Source of the DNA: Brevundimonas bullata
Lineage (GTDB): Bacteria > Pseudomonadota > Alphaproteobacteria > Caulobacterales > Caulobacteraceae
Direction: 5' to 3'
NCBI RefSeq assembly: GCF_003350205.1
Contig: NZ_QLLC01000021.1
Location: forward strand, 25,353 to 68,766
Length of the DNA stretch: 43,414 nt
The position numbers and the translations under genes were made by a program. How positions within the stretch are numbered: the first letter of the stretch is position 1; each line of letters begins with the position of its first letter. Shown here piece by piece: positions 8,661 to 17,334 of this stretch. Under the pieces are notes generated by a model. It searched no databases. It worked only from the letters and a program-made list of their open reading frames with translations, and had not been told where the DNA came from.

Positions 8661-10154
8661 TTAGAACAGGTCGCCCTGACCTGCCGTCGGCGCCTTCGGG
8701 CGCGGCACGGGCTTGGGCGCGGGCTTGGGCGCAGGCGTGGCGGCTGGCCGAGGGGCTACGCGTTCGCCGTCGATGGTCGCCTCCCTGGCGCCGTCGCCGA
8801 AGACGATGCGGACCGCCTGGCCCGGCGACAGGGCGGCGGCGCAGGCGATCATGGCGCCCTCGGCGTCCTCGATACGGGCGAAGCCGGGCTTGGGCCGCTT
8901 GGGGTCCAGCGTCGCCAGCGCCCGTGACAGGGCCGCCAGCCGGGTCTCGTCGCGATCCAGCCGCCGCTTCATCGCCGGGCCGAAGCGGTCGGCATAGGCG
9001 GCCAGCCGGTCGCCGCGTCGCTCGATGGCGCGGTCCAGCAGGCCCTTGGACAGGCGTCCGCCGACCACGGCCAACTGGCGCTCGTGCACGGCGACGTTGC
9101 GATGCAGACCCGACCCAAGGCGGCTGGCGGCGTGATCGAGCCGCTGCTGCGGCAGGGCCAGCAGGTCTTCGGGCCGGGCGGGCAGGCCGCGCGCGGCGGC
9201 GCGCAGCCGCGTGCGGCGGTCTTCCAGCAGACGCGACCCCGACCGGGCCAGTCGACCCTCCAGATCGCTCAGCGCCCAGCGCAGGTCGGCCAGGACCGGG
9301 GTGGCGATCTCGGCGGCCCCGGTCGGCGTCGGCGCCCGGCGGTCGGAGACGAAGTCGATCAGGGTGGTGTCGGTCTCGTGCCCCACGGCCGAAATGATGG
9401 GGATGCGGGCCTCGGCCACGGTCCGGGCCAGGCCCTCGTCGTTGAAGCACCACAGGTCCTCGACCGAGCCGCCGCCGCGCGCGACGATCAGCAGGTCGGG
9501 GCGGGGGATCGGCCCGTCCGGCGTCATCTGATCGAAGCCGCGAATGGCCTTGGCCACCTGACCGCTGGCGGCGTCGCCCTGAACCACCACCGGCCAGACA
9601 ATGACGCGACACGGCCAGCGCTCGGCGATGCGGTGCAGGATGTCGCGGATCACGGCTCCGGTCGGGCTGGTGATGACCCCGATCGTCGCCGGGAAGGTCG
9701 GCAGCGGCTTCTTGCGCGACGGCTCGAACAGCCCCTCGTCACGCAAGCGCGCCTTCAGCCGTTCCAGTTGGGCCAGCAGGGCGCCCGCGCCCGCCGGCTC
9801 CATGCTCTCGATGACGATCTGGTAAGAGGACCGCGCCGGGTAGGAGGTGATCTTGCCGGTGACGATGACTTCCAGCCCGCTTTCCGGCTGGGCGCCCAGC
9901 CCCCGGACTACGCCCTTCCAGATCACGCCGTCGATGGCCGCCTTGTCGTCCTTCAGCGTCAGATAGACGTGGCCCGAGGCATGACGGCTCACCTTGGAGA
10001 TTTCGCCGCGCAGCCGCACATGGCCGAATCGGTCTTCCAGCGTGCGCTTCAGCGCAAAGCTCAGCTCCGAGATCGACAGGGGCGGGTTGTTGTCCCGCGC
10101 GGCGGCGGGCGCCTCGGCGGGGCCTTCGAAAGCATAGTCGTCGTCGGAGATCAT
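8661..10154 (-). CDS. xseA: Exodeoxyribonuclease VII large subunit
   Basis: A 497-aa large subunit of ExoVII, which with XseB degrades single-stranded DNA to oligonucleotides. An N-terminal OB-fold (about 27-130, [17 protein letters not shown] and [20 protein letters not shown]) precedes the catalytic region with the conserved [16 protein letters not shown] and [17 protein letters not shown] stretches, then a long helical segment. The C-terminal tail is Pro/Ala/Lys-rich and ends in QGDLF, resembling a sliding-clamp peptide. xseB is not in the window. The gene is divergent from two small genes and purD. Confidence 0.97.
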   Translation of the reverse strand: MISDDDYAFEGPAEAPAAARDNNPPLSISELSFALKRTLEDRFGHVRLRGEISKVSRHASGHVYLTLKDDKAAIDGVIWKGVVRGLGAQPESGLEVIVTGKITSYPARSSYQIVIESMEPAGAGALLAQLERLKARLRDEGLFEPSRKKPLPTFPATIGVITSPTGAVIRDILHRIAERWPCRVIVWPVVVQGDAASGQVAKAIRGFDQMTPDGPIPRPDLLIVARGGGSVEDLWCFNDEGLARTVAEARIPIISAVGHETDTTLIDFVSDRRAPTPTGAAEIATPVLADLRWALSDLEGRLARSGSRLLEDRRTRLRAAARGLPARPEDLLALPQQRLDHAASRLGSGLHRNVAVHERQLAVVGGRLSKGLLDRAIERRGDRLAAYADRFGPAMKRRLDRDETRLAALSRALATLDPKRPKPGFARIEDAEGAMIACAAALSPGQAVRIVFGDGAREATIDGERVAPRPAATPAPKPAPKPVPRPKAPTAGQGDLF

Positions 10155-10219
10155 GATGTCACCTTAGCCCGTGTCGTCGCGGGCGGGAACGGGCAGCGGC
10201 CCCGCTCGTTGGCTTGACC

Positions 10220-10381
10220 ATGGAACCCGCCGATCCGCCCGGAACCGATCCCGCCGACCGCGCGCCGCGAGAGCAGCAGCTGTCGCGACGCAGCCAAACG
10301 CCCGCGGTCAGTCCCTGGTTGGTGCTCGGCGTCATCTTCTTGCTGGGGGCGGCCATCTATGTCGCCTCGGCCCTGTTCTGA
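10220..10381 (+). CDS. Small single-pass membrane protein
   Basis: A 53-aa frame starting MEPADPPGTDPADR with an acidic, proline-rich, then basic N-terminal half and one clear C-terminal membrane helix (WLVLGVIFLLGAAIYVASAL). It sits in the 240-bp gap between xseA (divergent) and the lipoprotein gene and ends 14 bases before the lipoprotein start, so the two are likely co-transcribed. Charge pattern suggests the N-terminus is cytoplasmic. Not recognised as a known family; coding status rests on the amphipathic layout and position. Confidence 0.6.
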   Translation: MEPADPPGTDPADRAPREQQLSRRSQTPAVSPWLVLGVIFLLGAAIYVASALF

Positions 10382-10394
10382 AACGGAGAGCTTC

Positions 10395-10835
10395 ATGAAG
10401 ACCATCGCCCTGACCGCAGTTTCCGCCGCCGCCCTGATGGCCCTGGCCGCCTGCGGCGACAATCGCACCGATGACGTGGTTCAGGCCCCGGCGTCGGGGG
10501 CGCAGCCCGCCCCGGTGACTGAGAACCGCGCCGATCTGGCCACGACCAACGCCGCCCTGGCCTTTGGCATGTCGCGCCAGCAGCTTGAGGACGCCGATCT
10601 GATCGCCGCCGACAACACCGACCTGGGCGATGTCGAGGTCCTGGTGCTGGACGCCTCGGGCAAGCTGACCCACCTCGTGGTCGAACTGGACGGCCCCGGC
10701 GACGTCAAGGTGCAGGTGCCTGTCGATCAGGTTCGCAGCCTGGCGCGCAACAACGGCGCCGACAAGGACCTCACCACCGACCTGACGGCGCAGCAGCTGG
10801 CGGCCCTGCCGCGCTGGACCCCGCCGGCGCAGTAA
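10395..10835 (+). CDS. Lipoprotein with PRC-barrel-like domain
   Basis: A 146-aa protein. GGAGAG four bases before ATG 10395 fixes the start over an upstream TTG. The signal peptide ends in lipobox LAAC (Cys20). The mature part contains a beta-rich segment, GDVEVLVLDASGKLTHLVVE, that resembles the PRC-barrel fold seen in many alphaproteobacterial envelope proteins; that assignment is tentative. It lies just upstream of purD on the same strand but has no obvious link to purine synthesis. Confidence 0.8.
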   Translation: MKTIALTAVSAAALMALAACGDNRTDDVVQAPASGAQPAPVTENRADLATTNAALAFGMSRQQLEDADLIAADNTDLGDVEVLVLDASGKLTHLVVELDGPGDVKVQVPVDQVRSLARNNGADKDLTTDLTAQQLAALPRWTPPAQ

Positions 10836-10883
10836 CCCTTTCTGCCGCTTGACCGCGGCGGCTGGGCCGGTCATTTCGCGATC

Positions 10884-12161
10884 ATGAACATTCTGCTCGT
10901 CGGATCGGGGGGGCGTGAGCACGCCCTGGCCTGGAAGATCGCCCAGTCGCCGCTGGTCACGCGGCTTGTCGCCGCGCCCGGCAACCCCGGCATGGCCCGG
11001 CACGCCGAACTGCGGCCCGAGTTCAAGGCCACCGACGCCGAGGGCCTGGCCGCCCTGGCGCGCGAGATGAAGGCGGACCTGGTCGTGGTCGGCCCCGAGT
11101 CGGCCCTGGCCGAGGGTCTGGCTGACCGGCTGAATGCGGCGGGCATCCCCATCTTCGGCCCGACCGCCAAGGCGGCGCAGCTGGAAACCTCCAAGGCCTT
11201 CTCCAAAGCCTTCCTGCAACGCCACGGCATCCCGACGGCGGGTTACGGCGTCTATGAGGACACCGCTTCGGCCAAGGCGGCGCTGAACAACTATTCCGCC
11301 CCCTATGTCATCAAGGCCGACGGTCTGGCGGCGGGCAAGGGCGTGGCTATCAGCCCCGACAGGCAGGACGCCGAGGCCGAGATTGAGCGGATGCTGGGCG
11401 GGCGCTTCGGCTCGGCCGGCGCGCGCGTCGTCATCGAGGAGTTCATGGACGGCGAGGAGGGCTCGCTGTTCGCCCTGTGCGACGGCCAGCGGGCCGTCCT
11501 GTTCGGCGGTGCCCAGGACCACAAGCGCGCCTTCGACGGCGACCTGGGTCCGAACACGGGCGGCATGGGGGCCTATTCCCCGGCGCCGGTCTTCACCCCC
11601 GAACTGGTGCAGGCCGCCAACGACCGCGTGGTGCAGCCGACCATCCAGAAGATGGCGGAGGAGGGCGCGCCCTATCGCGGCGTCCTCTACGCCGGGCTGA
11701 TGGCGACGAGCGAAGGCCCCAAGGTGGTCGAGTTCAACGCCCGCTTCGGCGACCCGGAATGCCAGGTGCTGATGATGCGCTTCGACGGCGACATCGTGCC
11801 CCTGCTGCTGGCCTGCGCGCGCGGCGACCTGACCAAGGCCCCGGCGCCGCGGTTCAAGGACGGCACGGTCATCTGCGTGGTCATGGCGGCCAAGGGCTAT
11901 CCCGACAGCCCGCTGGAAGGCTCGGTCATTCGCGGCGCCGATCAGGACTTCGGCCCCCACGTCCAGGTCTTCCACGCGGGAACCAGGAAGCGCGACGACG
12001 GGACCCTGGTCGCCGCCGGCGGTCGCGTGCTGAACGTCTGCGCCTACGGCGCCGACATCGCCGAGGCGCGCGAACGCGCCTATGAGGCCATCGCCAGGAT
12101 CGACTGGCCCGGCGGCTTCAACCGCACCGACATCGGCTGGCGGGCGCTGGAGCCGCGATAG
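10884..12161 (+). CDS. purD: Phosphoribosylamine-glycine ligase
   Basis: A 425-aa GAR synthetase, the second step of purine biosynthesis: ATP-dependent joining of glycine to phosphoribosylamine in the cytoplasm. The N-terminal ILLVGSGGREHALAWKIAQS and GNPGMA, the ATP-grasp region with YVIKADGLAAGKGV, and EFNARFGDPECQ are all present and in order. Length is normal for the family. Proximity of purD and xseA is common in alphaproteobacteria. A convergent L,D-transpeptidase-like gene follows after a repeat element. Confidence 0.98.
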   Translation: MNILLVGSGGREHALAWKIAQSPLVTRLVAAPGNPGMARHAELRPEFKATDAEGLAALAREMKADLVVVGPESALAEGLADRLNAAGIPIFGPTAKAAQLETSKAFSKAFLQRHGIPTAGYGVYEDTASAKAALNNYSAPYVIKADGLAAGKGVAISPDRQDAEAEIERMLGGRFGSAGARVVIEEFMDGEEGSLFALCDGQRAVLFGGAQDHKRAFDGDLGPNTGGMGAYSPAPVFTPELVQAANDRVVQPTIQKMAEEGAPYRGVLYAGLMATSEGPKVVEFNARFGDPECQVLMMRFDGDIVPLLLACARGDLTKAPAPRFKDGTVICVVMAAKGYPDSPLEGSVIRGADQDFGPHVQVFHAGTRKRDDGTLVAAGGRVLNVCAYGADIAEARERAYEAIARIDWPGGFNRTDIGWRALEPR

Positions 12162-12188
12162 GCACGGTCGCGCTGATCTAATATTTTA

Positions 12189-12319
12189 CGTCACCCTCGG
12201 GCTTGTCCCGAGGGCCCATGGCGGTCTTTGACGCGGCGCTTGGCGCTGAAGCTGCGCCTCCCGTTTGGATGTGAGGCCTGGCCGAACGATAGGCCATCGG
12301 AACAAGTCCGAGGGTGACG
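12189..12319. repeat. 131-bp element with inverted 21-bp ends
   Basis: The ends are inverted copies of CGTCACCCTCGG followed by GCTTGTCCC or ACTTGTTCC (19 of 21 bases match). The left end also folds on itself (CCCTCGGG-CTTGT-CCCGAGGG) and could act as a terminator-like structure for purD. It fills the gap between the 3' ends of purD and the convergent gene. No internal gene. Confidence 0.75.
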
Positions 12320-12328
12320 ATCAAACGA

Positions 12329-13027
12329 TCAGGCCATGGCGAACAGCAGCCGGCCCTCGCCCATGCGTTCGCGCAGCGGCGCCAGGTCGGCGTGCGACAC
12401 CGAGAAGCAGCCGTAGGACCGGCCCAGCTTGCCTTCGCGGGCCAGGAAGGCCGGGTCGGCGTAGTCGGCGCCGTGGATAATGATGGCCCGCTCGCGCGCC
12501 CGGTTGTTGGAGTACTCCAGCCCGTCCAGCAGCACGTTCGGCCCCTGCTGAGATCCCCAGCTGGCGCCCGCCGTGGCGTAGGCGCCGATGGACGACATAT
12601 GGCTGTCCATCTGGTTCGAGAAGCGCTGGGCGAAGCCCGAGTGCGCCGGGTCCGAGCCGCGCCCGTGGCTGGTGCGATAGGCCGTGACCCAGCCGCCTTC
12701 CAGATCGACCTCGTAGAAGCGGTCCTCGCCCGAGAACTTCTGGAAATCGACCAGATACATTCGGTCGCGCCTGGAAATCTTGTGTCCGTGAGTGTCCAGC
12801 GCGGCCTGGGCGCGCTCCATCAGGTCCTTGCGCACGATGCCGTGCGGGTCGATGGCGGGGCCGGTCGCCCTGGCCAAGGTGGCGGGCTGCGGCGCGACGG
12901 TCGGGACCGGAACGATCGGAAGGCTGGCAGGCGTGACGCCGGCGAGCTGAACGGTAGAGGCGGCGGAAGAACATCCCGCCAGCAGGGCCGAACCGCCCAA
13001 GATCAAGCCACGTCTGGAAAGCCGCAT
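12329..13027 (-). CDS. Murein L,D-transpeptidase catalytic-domain lipoprotein (YkuD_2-like)
   Basis: A 232-aa exported protein. The N-terminus MRLSRRGLILGG carries a twin-arginine-like pair and a lipobox LLAGC (Cys19). The C-terminal half has the catalytic pattern of the YkuD_2 family: IIIHGADYADP (H185) and RSYGCFSVS (C207). Such proteins are predicted to form or edit 3-3 peptidoglycan crosslinks or attach proteins to the wall; activity here is inferred from the His/Cys motif. The gene is divergent from the amidohydrolase gene across a 127-bp gap. Confidence 0.88.
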   Translation of the reverse strand: MRLSRRGLILGGSALLAGCSSAASTVQLAGVTPASLPIVPVPTVAPQPATLARATGPAIDPHGIVRKDLMERAQAALDTHGHKISRRDRMYLVDFQKFSGEDRFYEVDLEGGWVTAYRTSHGRGSDPAHSGFAQRFSNQMDSHMSSIGAYATAGASWGSQQGPNVLLDGLEYSNNRARERAIIIHGADYADPAFLAREGKLGRSYGCFSVSHADLAPLRERMGEGRLLFAMA

Positions 13028-13154
13028 GCGACGCCCCTCGCACGATTAAACAACTGTGACGGCTTGTTTCACGAAGGGGCGTAACGACGCAACCTGAGCC
13101 TTGGCGAAAGCCGCGAAGGGCGTAAGGTGAAATCTGGAGTTCTGGGAGGGACCG

Positions 13155-14471
13155 ATGAAGAAACTGGCTCTGATTGTGACCGCTGCCGTTCTGGCCGCCA
13201 CCTCGGCCCAAGCGCGACAAGCCCCTGCGGTCGCTGCCGTTTCGGCGGAACAGCCGACCACGTTCGTCCAAGTCGGGCGGCTTTTGGCCGATCCCGCCAG
13301 CGGTCGCGTCCTGCGCGATAAAACTCTCGTGATCAGAGGGAACCAGATCGTCGAAATCCGCGACGGCTTCGTCGGCGACGGAAAAGTGGTCGATCTGCGC
13401 AGCGCCTTCGTCCTGCCGGGTCTGATCGACAGCCACGTCCACCTGACTGGCGAATCCAGCCCCAATTCGCGGCTGGACGGCGTGACGCAGTCGGACGCGA
13501 CCCAAGCCATGGTCGGCGCTCGGTTCGCGCGCCGCACCCTGAACGCCGGTTTCACCACGGTGGCCGACCTGGGGGCCAGCAACGAGGCCATCTTCGCCCT
13601 GCGCGACGCGGTGCGGCGCGGCGATGTGCCGGGGCCGCGCATCATCGCCTCGGGTTCGGCCGTGTCGATCCATGGCGGTCACGGCGACGCCAACGGCTAT
13701 CGCGACGACATCCTTCACCTGATGTCGCCCGAGAGCATCTGCTCGGGACCTGAGGACTGCATGCGGGCGGTGCGCCTTCAGGTCCGCAGCGGCGCCGACA
13801 TCATCAAGATCACCGCCACCGGCGGCGTCCTGTCCAACACCGCCGCCGGTCTGGCCCAGCAGTTCAGCGAGGACGAACTGGCCGCCATCGTCGCCTCGGC
13901 CCACCGCATGGGACGCCAGGTCACGGCCCACGCCCACGGCGTCGATGGCATCAACGCCTTCCTCAAGGCGGGCGGGGATTCCATCGAGCACGGCACCTAT
14001 CTGGACGACGAGTCCATGCGGCTGTTCAAGGCGCACAACGCCTGGCTGGTCCCGACCCTGATGGCCGGTGACTATGTGGCCCGCATCGCCGCCAGCCCGG
14101 ACAACTTCTTCACCCCCGCCCAGACCGCCAAGGCGCTGGAAGCCGGACCCAAGATGCTGGACATGGCCCGCCGCGCCCATGCCGGCGGCGTCCGTATCGC
14201 CTTCGGCACCGACACCGGCGTCTCGGCCCACGGCGACAACGCCCAGGAGTTCGCCCTGCTGGTCCGCGCCGGTCTGACCCCGCTGGAGGCCATCCAGTCC
14301 GCCACCGTCGGCGCCGCCGAACACCTGAAGATCTCGAACGAGGCCGGTCGTCTGGCGCCGGGCATGCCCGCCGACCTGATCGCCGTCTCGGGCGACCCGC
14401 TGAGCGACGTGACCGAACTGGAACGCGTCCGCTTCGTGATGAAGAGCGGCCAGGTCTTCCGTCAGGACTGA
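13155..14471 (+). CDS. Secreted metal-dependent amidohydrolase (prolidase-like)
   Basis: A 438-aa protein with a signal peptide ending around AQARQA and the amidohydrolase superfamily core: metal motif DSHVHL, a lysine in IIKITATGG that would be the carboxylated bridging residue, histidines in VTAHAHG and SIEHGTY, and the catalytic aspartate in FGTDTG. The arrangement resembles the Xaa-Pro/Xaa-Arg dipeptidase-like group known in Caulobacter. A strong GGAGGG precedes the ATG by four bases. Likely periplasmic peptide scavenging; substrate not determined by sequence. Confidence 0.9.
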   Translation: MKKLALIVTAAVLAATSAQARQAPAVAAVSAEQPTTFVQVGRLLADPASGRVLRDKTLVIRGNQIVEIRDGFVGDGKVVDLRSAFVLPGLIDSHVHLTGESSPNSRLDGVTQSDATQAMVGARFARRTLNAGFTTVADLGASNEAIFALRDAVRRGDVPGPRIIASGSAVSIHGGHGDANGYRDDILHLMSPESICSGPEDCMRAVRLQVRSGADIIKITATGGVLSNTAAGLAQQFSEDELAAIVASAHRMGRQVTAHAHGVDGINAFLKAGGDSIEHGTYLDDESMRLFKAHNAWLVPTLMAGDYVARIAASPDNFFTPAQTAKALEAGPKMLDMARRAHAGGVRIAFGTDTGVSAHGDNAQEFALLVRAGLTPLEAIQSATVGAAEHLKISNEAGRLAPGMPADLIAVSGDPLSDVTELERVRFVMKSGQVFRQD

Positions 14472-14522
14472 CCTGTTGATGACGGCCATGGCTCGACCGT
14501 GTTCTGCGGGCTAGAGTGAGCC

Positions 14523-15032
14523 ATGGCCCGTTCTTCCTCCCTCTTGATCGCCCTGGCCGCCGCCGCCGCCCTGTCCGGGTGCGCCGCGGGGCCGCGCATT
14601 GACGTCACCCCGCCTGCGGCGTTCCAACCCGGCGCGGCGACCTATCGGCTGGCGGTCCCCGACGCCGGAGCGCCGGATGTCACCGCCGCGACGGCCGCCG
14701 TGCGGCGCCAACTCCAGGCAAGGGGCTGGCGTGAGGGCGACAAGAGCGCCGACTGGCTGATCGAGATCGCCTATGGCGTTCGCCCCCAGCGCACCGGCGC
14801 CTTCACCGACGACGCGGCGCGTCAAGGTGAGTGGACCGCGTCGCCGGTTCTGCCGCAATGGTGGTCGGCCCGGCGCAAGACCCATGTCCTCAGCCTGACC
14901 CTGAACGGACCCGGGGCCGCGCCGACCGCCTATCAGGCCCAGGCCGTGACCGTGGTCGGGGATCGCCAGGCGGACGCCTCCCTGGACGCCCTGGCCCAGG
15001 CCGTGGTCGCGGAACTGCCTGCGGCCCCATGA
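14523..15032 (+). CDS. DUF4136-like lipoprotein
   Basis: A 169-aa protein with lipobox ALSGC (Cys20) and a mature domain containing TYRLAVPDAG, VRRQLQARGWREGD and ADWLIEIAYGV, the pattern of DUF4136 lipoproteins. These are envelope proteins of unknown function. It follows the amidohydrolase by 51 bp on the same strand and ends five bases before the convergent histidine kinase stop. Confidence 0.75.
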   Translation: MARSSSLLIALAAAAALSGCAAGPRIDVTPPAAFQPGAATYRLAVPDAGAPDVTAATAAVRRQLQARGWREGDKSADWLIEIAYGVRPQRTGAFTDDAARQGEWTASPVLPQWWSARRKTHVLSLTLNGPGAAPTAYQAQAVTVVGDRQADASLDALAQAVVAELPAAP

Positions 15033-15036
15033 AACC

Positions 15037-17331
15037 CTAGGCCGCGTCCGCCTCGATGAACCGGGGCAGGGTGAGAACGAAGGTGGCGCCGACAAGCCCC
15101 GCCTCATAGATCACCTGACCGCCGTGACGCCGGGCCACCGTCCGCACGAAGGCCAGGCCCAGCCCGGACCCGCGCGCATCGGCGTCGCCGTGACCGAAGG
15201 GCTGGAACAGACGCCGCTGAGCTTCTTCGGACAATCCGGGGCCTTGATCGCTGATCCGCGCGATCAGGGTCGGACGCCCATCCTCTTCGCCGCCCTCAAG
15301 GGTGCAGGTGATGACGCCGCCCGCCGGACCGTATTTGAGCGCGTTGTCGAGCAGGTTGGTCAGCAACCGCCGCAGCAGGGCCGGGTCGCCCTGAACCAGA
15401 TGCTCTTCCTCGCTGTCGGGCGTCTGGATGGTCACGCCCTTGGCTGAGGCCTGGGGCCACAGGGTGTCGGCGGCGTCCATCAGCACCTGGCCCAGATCCA
15501 GGACCAGGCTGCGATAGGGCTGGGACTCGGCTCGGGCCAGCTGGACATAGCCCTCGGCCAGATCCAGCGTCTGGCGGGCATAGTCGCCGATGCGGCGTTC
15601 GAAAGCGGGGTCGGCGCGGTCCTGTCTGCCTTCCAGCAGGGTCAGGATCGACACCTGGGGCGCGCGCATGTCGTGGCTGAGCAGTTGCAGGGCCTGTTCG
15701 CGCTGGCGTTCGGCGACGCGGAAGCCGGTCATGTCGGCGAAGCGGACGATATGGCCCACCGGGCGGCCTTCGGCGTCGGTCAATGGCGCCGCCGCCACCT
15801 TCAGCACCTGACCGCCGGGGGCCAGAATATCGCCGAGGTCGTTCGCCTCGTCGGTGATGAAGCGACGCCATGACGGCTCGCCCAGGGTCAGGAACAGGTC
15901 GCCCAGACCGGCATCCGGGCCGAGGGCGGCGCCGAACAGGGCGCGGGCCCGATCATTGGCCACCAGCACGCGGCCGTCCGGCGCGGCGACCACGGTGGCG
16001 TCGGGCAGGCTGCGCAGGGCGTCGGCGATGAAGCGGTCGAGGTCGCGCAACTGCTTCAGGGCCGCGCGCAGGGTGTCCACCTGCTTGGCGACGACGTCGC
16101 CGTGGCGCGGCGCGATGACGGCGGGGGTCAGGCCGGCGATCGGGATGGGCGCGGCCTCGCGCTGAAACGCCTCGACCTCGCTCTGCATATAGGCCGAGGC
16201 GGCGGCCAGGCGACGCCAGCTCCAGAAGGGATAGGCCGTGGCCAGGCCCGCGATGGCCGCAGCCGGCGGAAACCACAGGCCTGCGCTGAGGAAGGCGACG
16301 GCGCTGAGGCCCAGCGTCATGACGATCAGCCCCGCCCCCAGCACCATATTGGCCAGGGGGCGCAGCACCAGAAAACCGCCGATCAGCAGGGCCAGCGGCA
16401 GCAAGGACAACCCCAGCACCCAGGGCGGGCTGAGCGTGCGCGGACCGCCGCCCTCCAGCAGGGTCTGCAGCAGGGCGGCCTGGATCTCGACGCCGGGGCT
16501 CAGTTCGCCGTGCGGCGCGGCGGGCGTGGCGTAGCGGTCCCCCATTCCGGGCGCCGTGGCGCCGACCAGAACCAGCCTGTCCTTCAGAAAGTCGGCGGGA
16601 ACCTCGCCGTTCAGCACGTCGACGAAGGACAGGGTGCTGAACCGTCCGGGCGGGCCGCGATAGGCGATGGCTTCAGGCGCGGCGGCGATCAGGGCCTCGC
16701 CGCTGTCCGTGTCCGGGCGCGGCGCGGGCGGCGCGGCCCCCGCCGTCTCGGCCAGGGGCAGGACCAACTGCGGCCAGCTGTGAGCGCCCGCCTGCATGTA
16801 GAGCGGCACGCGGCGGATCACGCCGTCGCCGTCGACGATCATGTTGACGTGGCCCAGGCTGGCGGCGGCGCGGGCCAGATCGGACGCCGGTTCGCTGACC
16901 TGCCAGGCGGCGCCGTTCTCGCCGGGGGCCTCGACCAGCAGGGGCAGGTGAACGTCGCGCGCGCGGGCCAGGGCGGCGGCCAGGGCGGCGTCGCCGGCTT
17001 CGGGCTCGGTGAACAGGACGTCATAGGCCACGGCGCGGGGCTGGGCCTGGGTCAGACGGTCGATCAGGGCGGCGTGGACCGTCCGCGTCCAGGGCCAGCG
17101 GCCGAGAGCGTTCAGGCTGCGGTCGTCGATGGCGATGATGACGATGGACGGGTCGGCGGGGCCGTCCTGTAACCGGATCAGGCCGTCATAGATCAGGTTG
17201 TCGGCGCGGTCGGCGGCGGGGGTGAGCGCCAGCCAGCCGACCAGCAGGGCCGTGACCGCCGCCACCAGCCCCCATTCGATCAGGGCGCGTCGGCCTGTCA
17301 GGCCAGCGCCCAGCCAGCCTCGCGCCGGCAC
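15037..17331 (-). CDS. CHASE2-domain sensor histidine kinase
   Basis: A 764-aa inner-membrane kinase. One N-terminal helix (about 17-36) leads into a periplasmic CHASE2 domain (about 40-300, with VIIAIDDRSLNALGRWPW and FLKDRLVLVGATAPG), then three membrane helices (about 303-375), a PAS-like domain (about 435-545) and the kinase core: H-box LLSHDMRAP, N-box LLTNLLDNALKYG, and glycine boxes DQGPGL and GSGLGLAFV. The H-box has SHD where SHE is more usual. It is the third gene of regulator - LysM/FecR - kinase, starting four bases after the FecR-protein stop. The likely partner is the OmpR-type regulator two genes upstream. Signal unknown. Confidence 0.92.
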   Translation of the reverse strand: MPARGWLGAGLTGRRALIEWGLVAAVTALLVGWLALTPAADRADNLIYDGLIRLQDGPADPSIVIIAIDDRSLNALGRWPWTRTVHAALIDRLTQAQPRAVAYDVLFTEPEAGDAALAAALARARDVHLPLLVEAPGENGAAWQVSEPASDLARAAASLGHVNMIVDGDGVIRRVPLYMQAGAHSWPQLVLPLAETAGAAPPAPRPDTDSGEALIAAAPEAIAYRGPPGRFSTLSFVDVLNGEVPADFLKDRLVLVGATAPGMGDRYATPAAPHGELSPGVEIQAALLQTLLEGGGPRTLSPPWVLGLSLLPLALLIGGFLVLRPLANMVLGAGLIVMTLGLSAVAFLSAGLWFPPAAAIAGLATAYPFWSWRRLAAASAYMQSEVEAFQREAAPIPIAGLTPAVIAPRHGDVVAKQVDTLRAALKQLRDLDRFIADALRSLPDATVVAAPDGRVLVANDRARALFGAALGPDAGLGDLFLTLGEPSWRRFITDEANDLGDILAPGGQVLKVAAAPLTDAEGRPVGHIVRFADMTGFRVAERQREQALQLLSHDMRAPQVSILTLLEGRQDRADPAFERRIGDYARQTLDLAEGYVQLARAESQPYRSLVLDLGQVLMDAADTLWPQASAKGVTIQTPDSEEEHLVQGDPALLRRLLTNLLDNALKYGPAGGVITCTLEGGEEDGRPTLIARISDQGPGLSEEAQRRLFQPFGHGDADARGSGLGLAFVRTVARRHGGQVIYEAGLVGATFVLTLPRFIEADAA

Positions 17332-17334
17332 GGA

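Noticed and set aside
8350..9612. 420-residue minus-strand frame
   Set aside because: Only the last 70 residues (DUF2093) are real; the rest is out of frame with xseA.
10332..11975. 547-residue minus-strand frame across purD
   Set aside because: Antisense to purD, which has all family motifs; low-complexity shadow.
12321..14489. 722-residue minus-strand frame spanning two genes
   Set aside because: Runs antisense to the amidohydrolase and out of frame with the L,D-transpeptidase gene; both real genes have signal peptides and catalytic motifs.
16102..17172. 356-residue plus-strand frame
   Set aside because: Antisense to the CHASE2 kinase; Gly/Gln/Arg-rich shadow.
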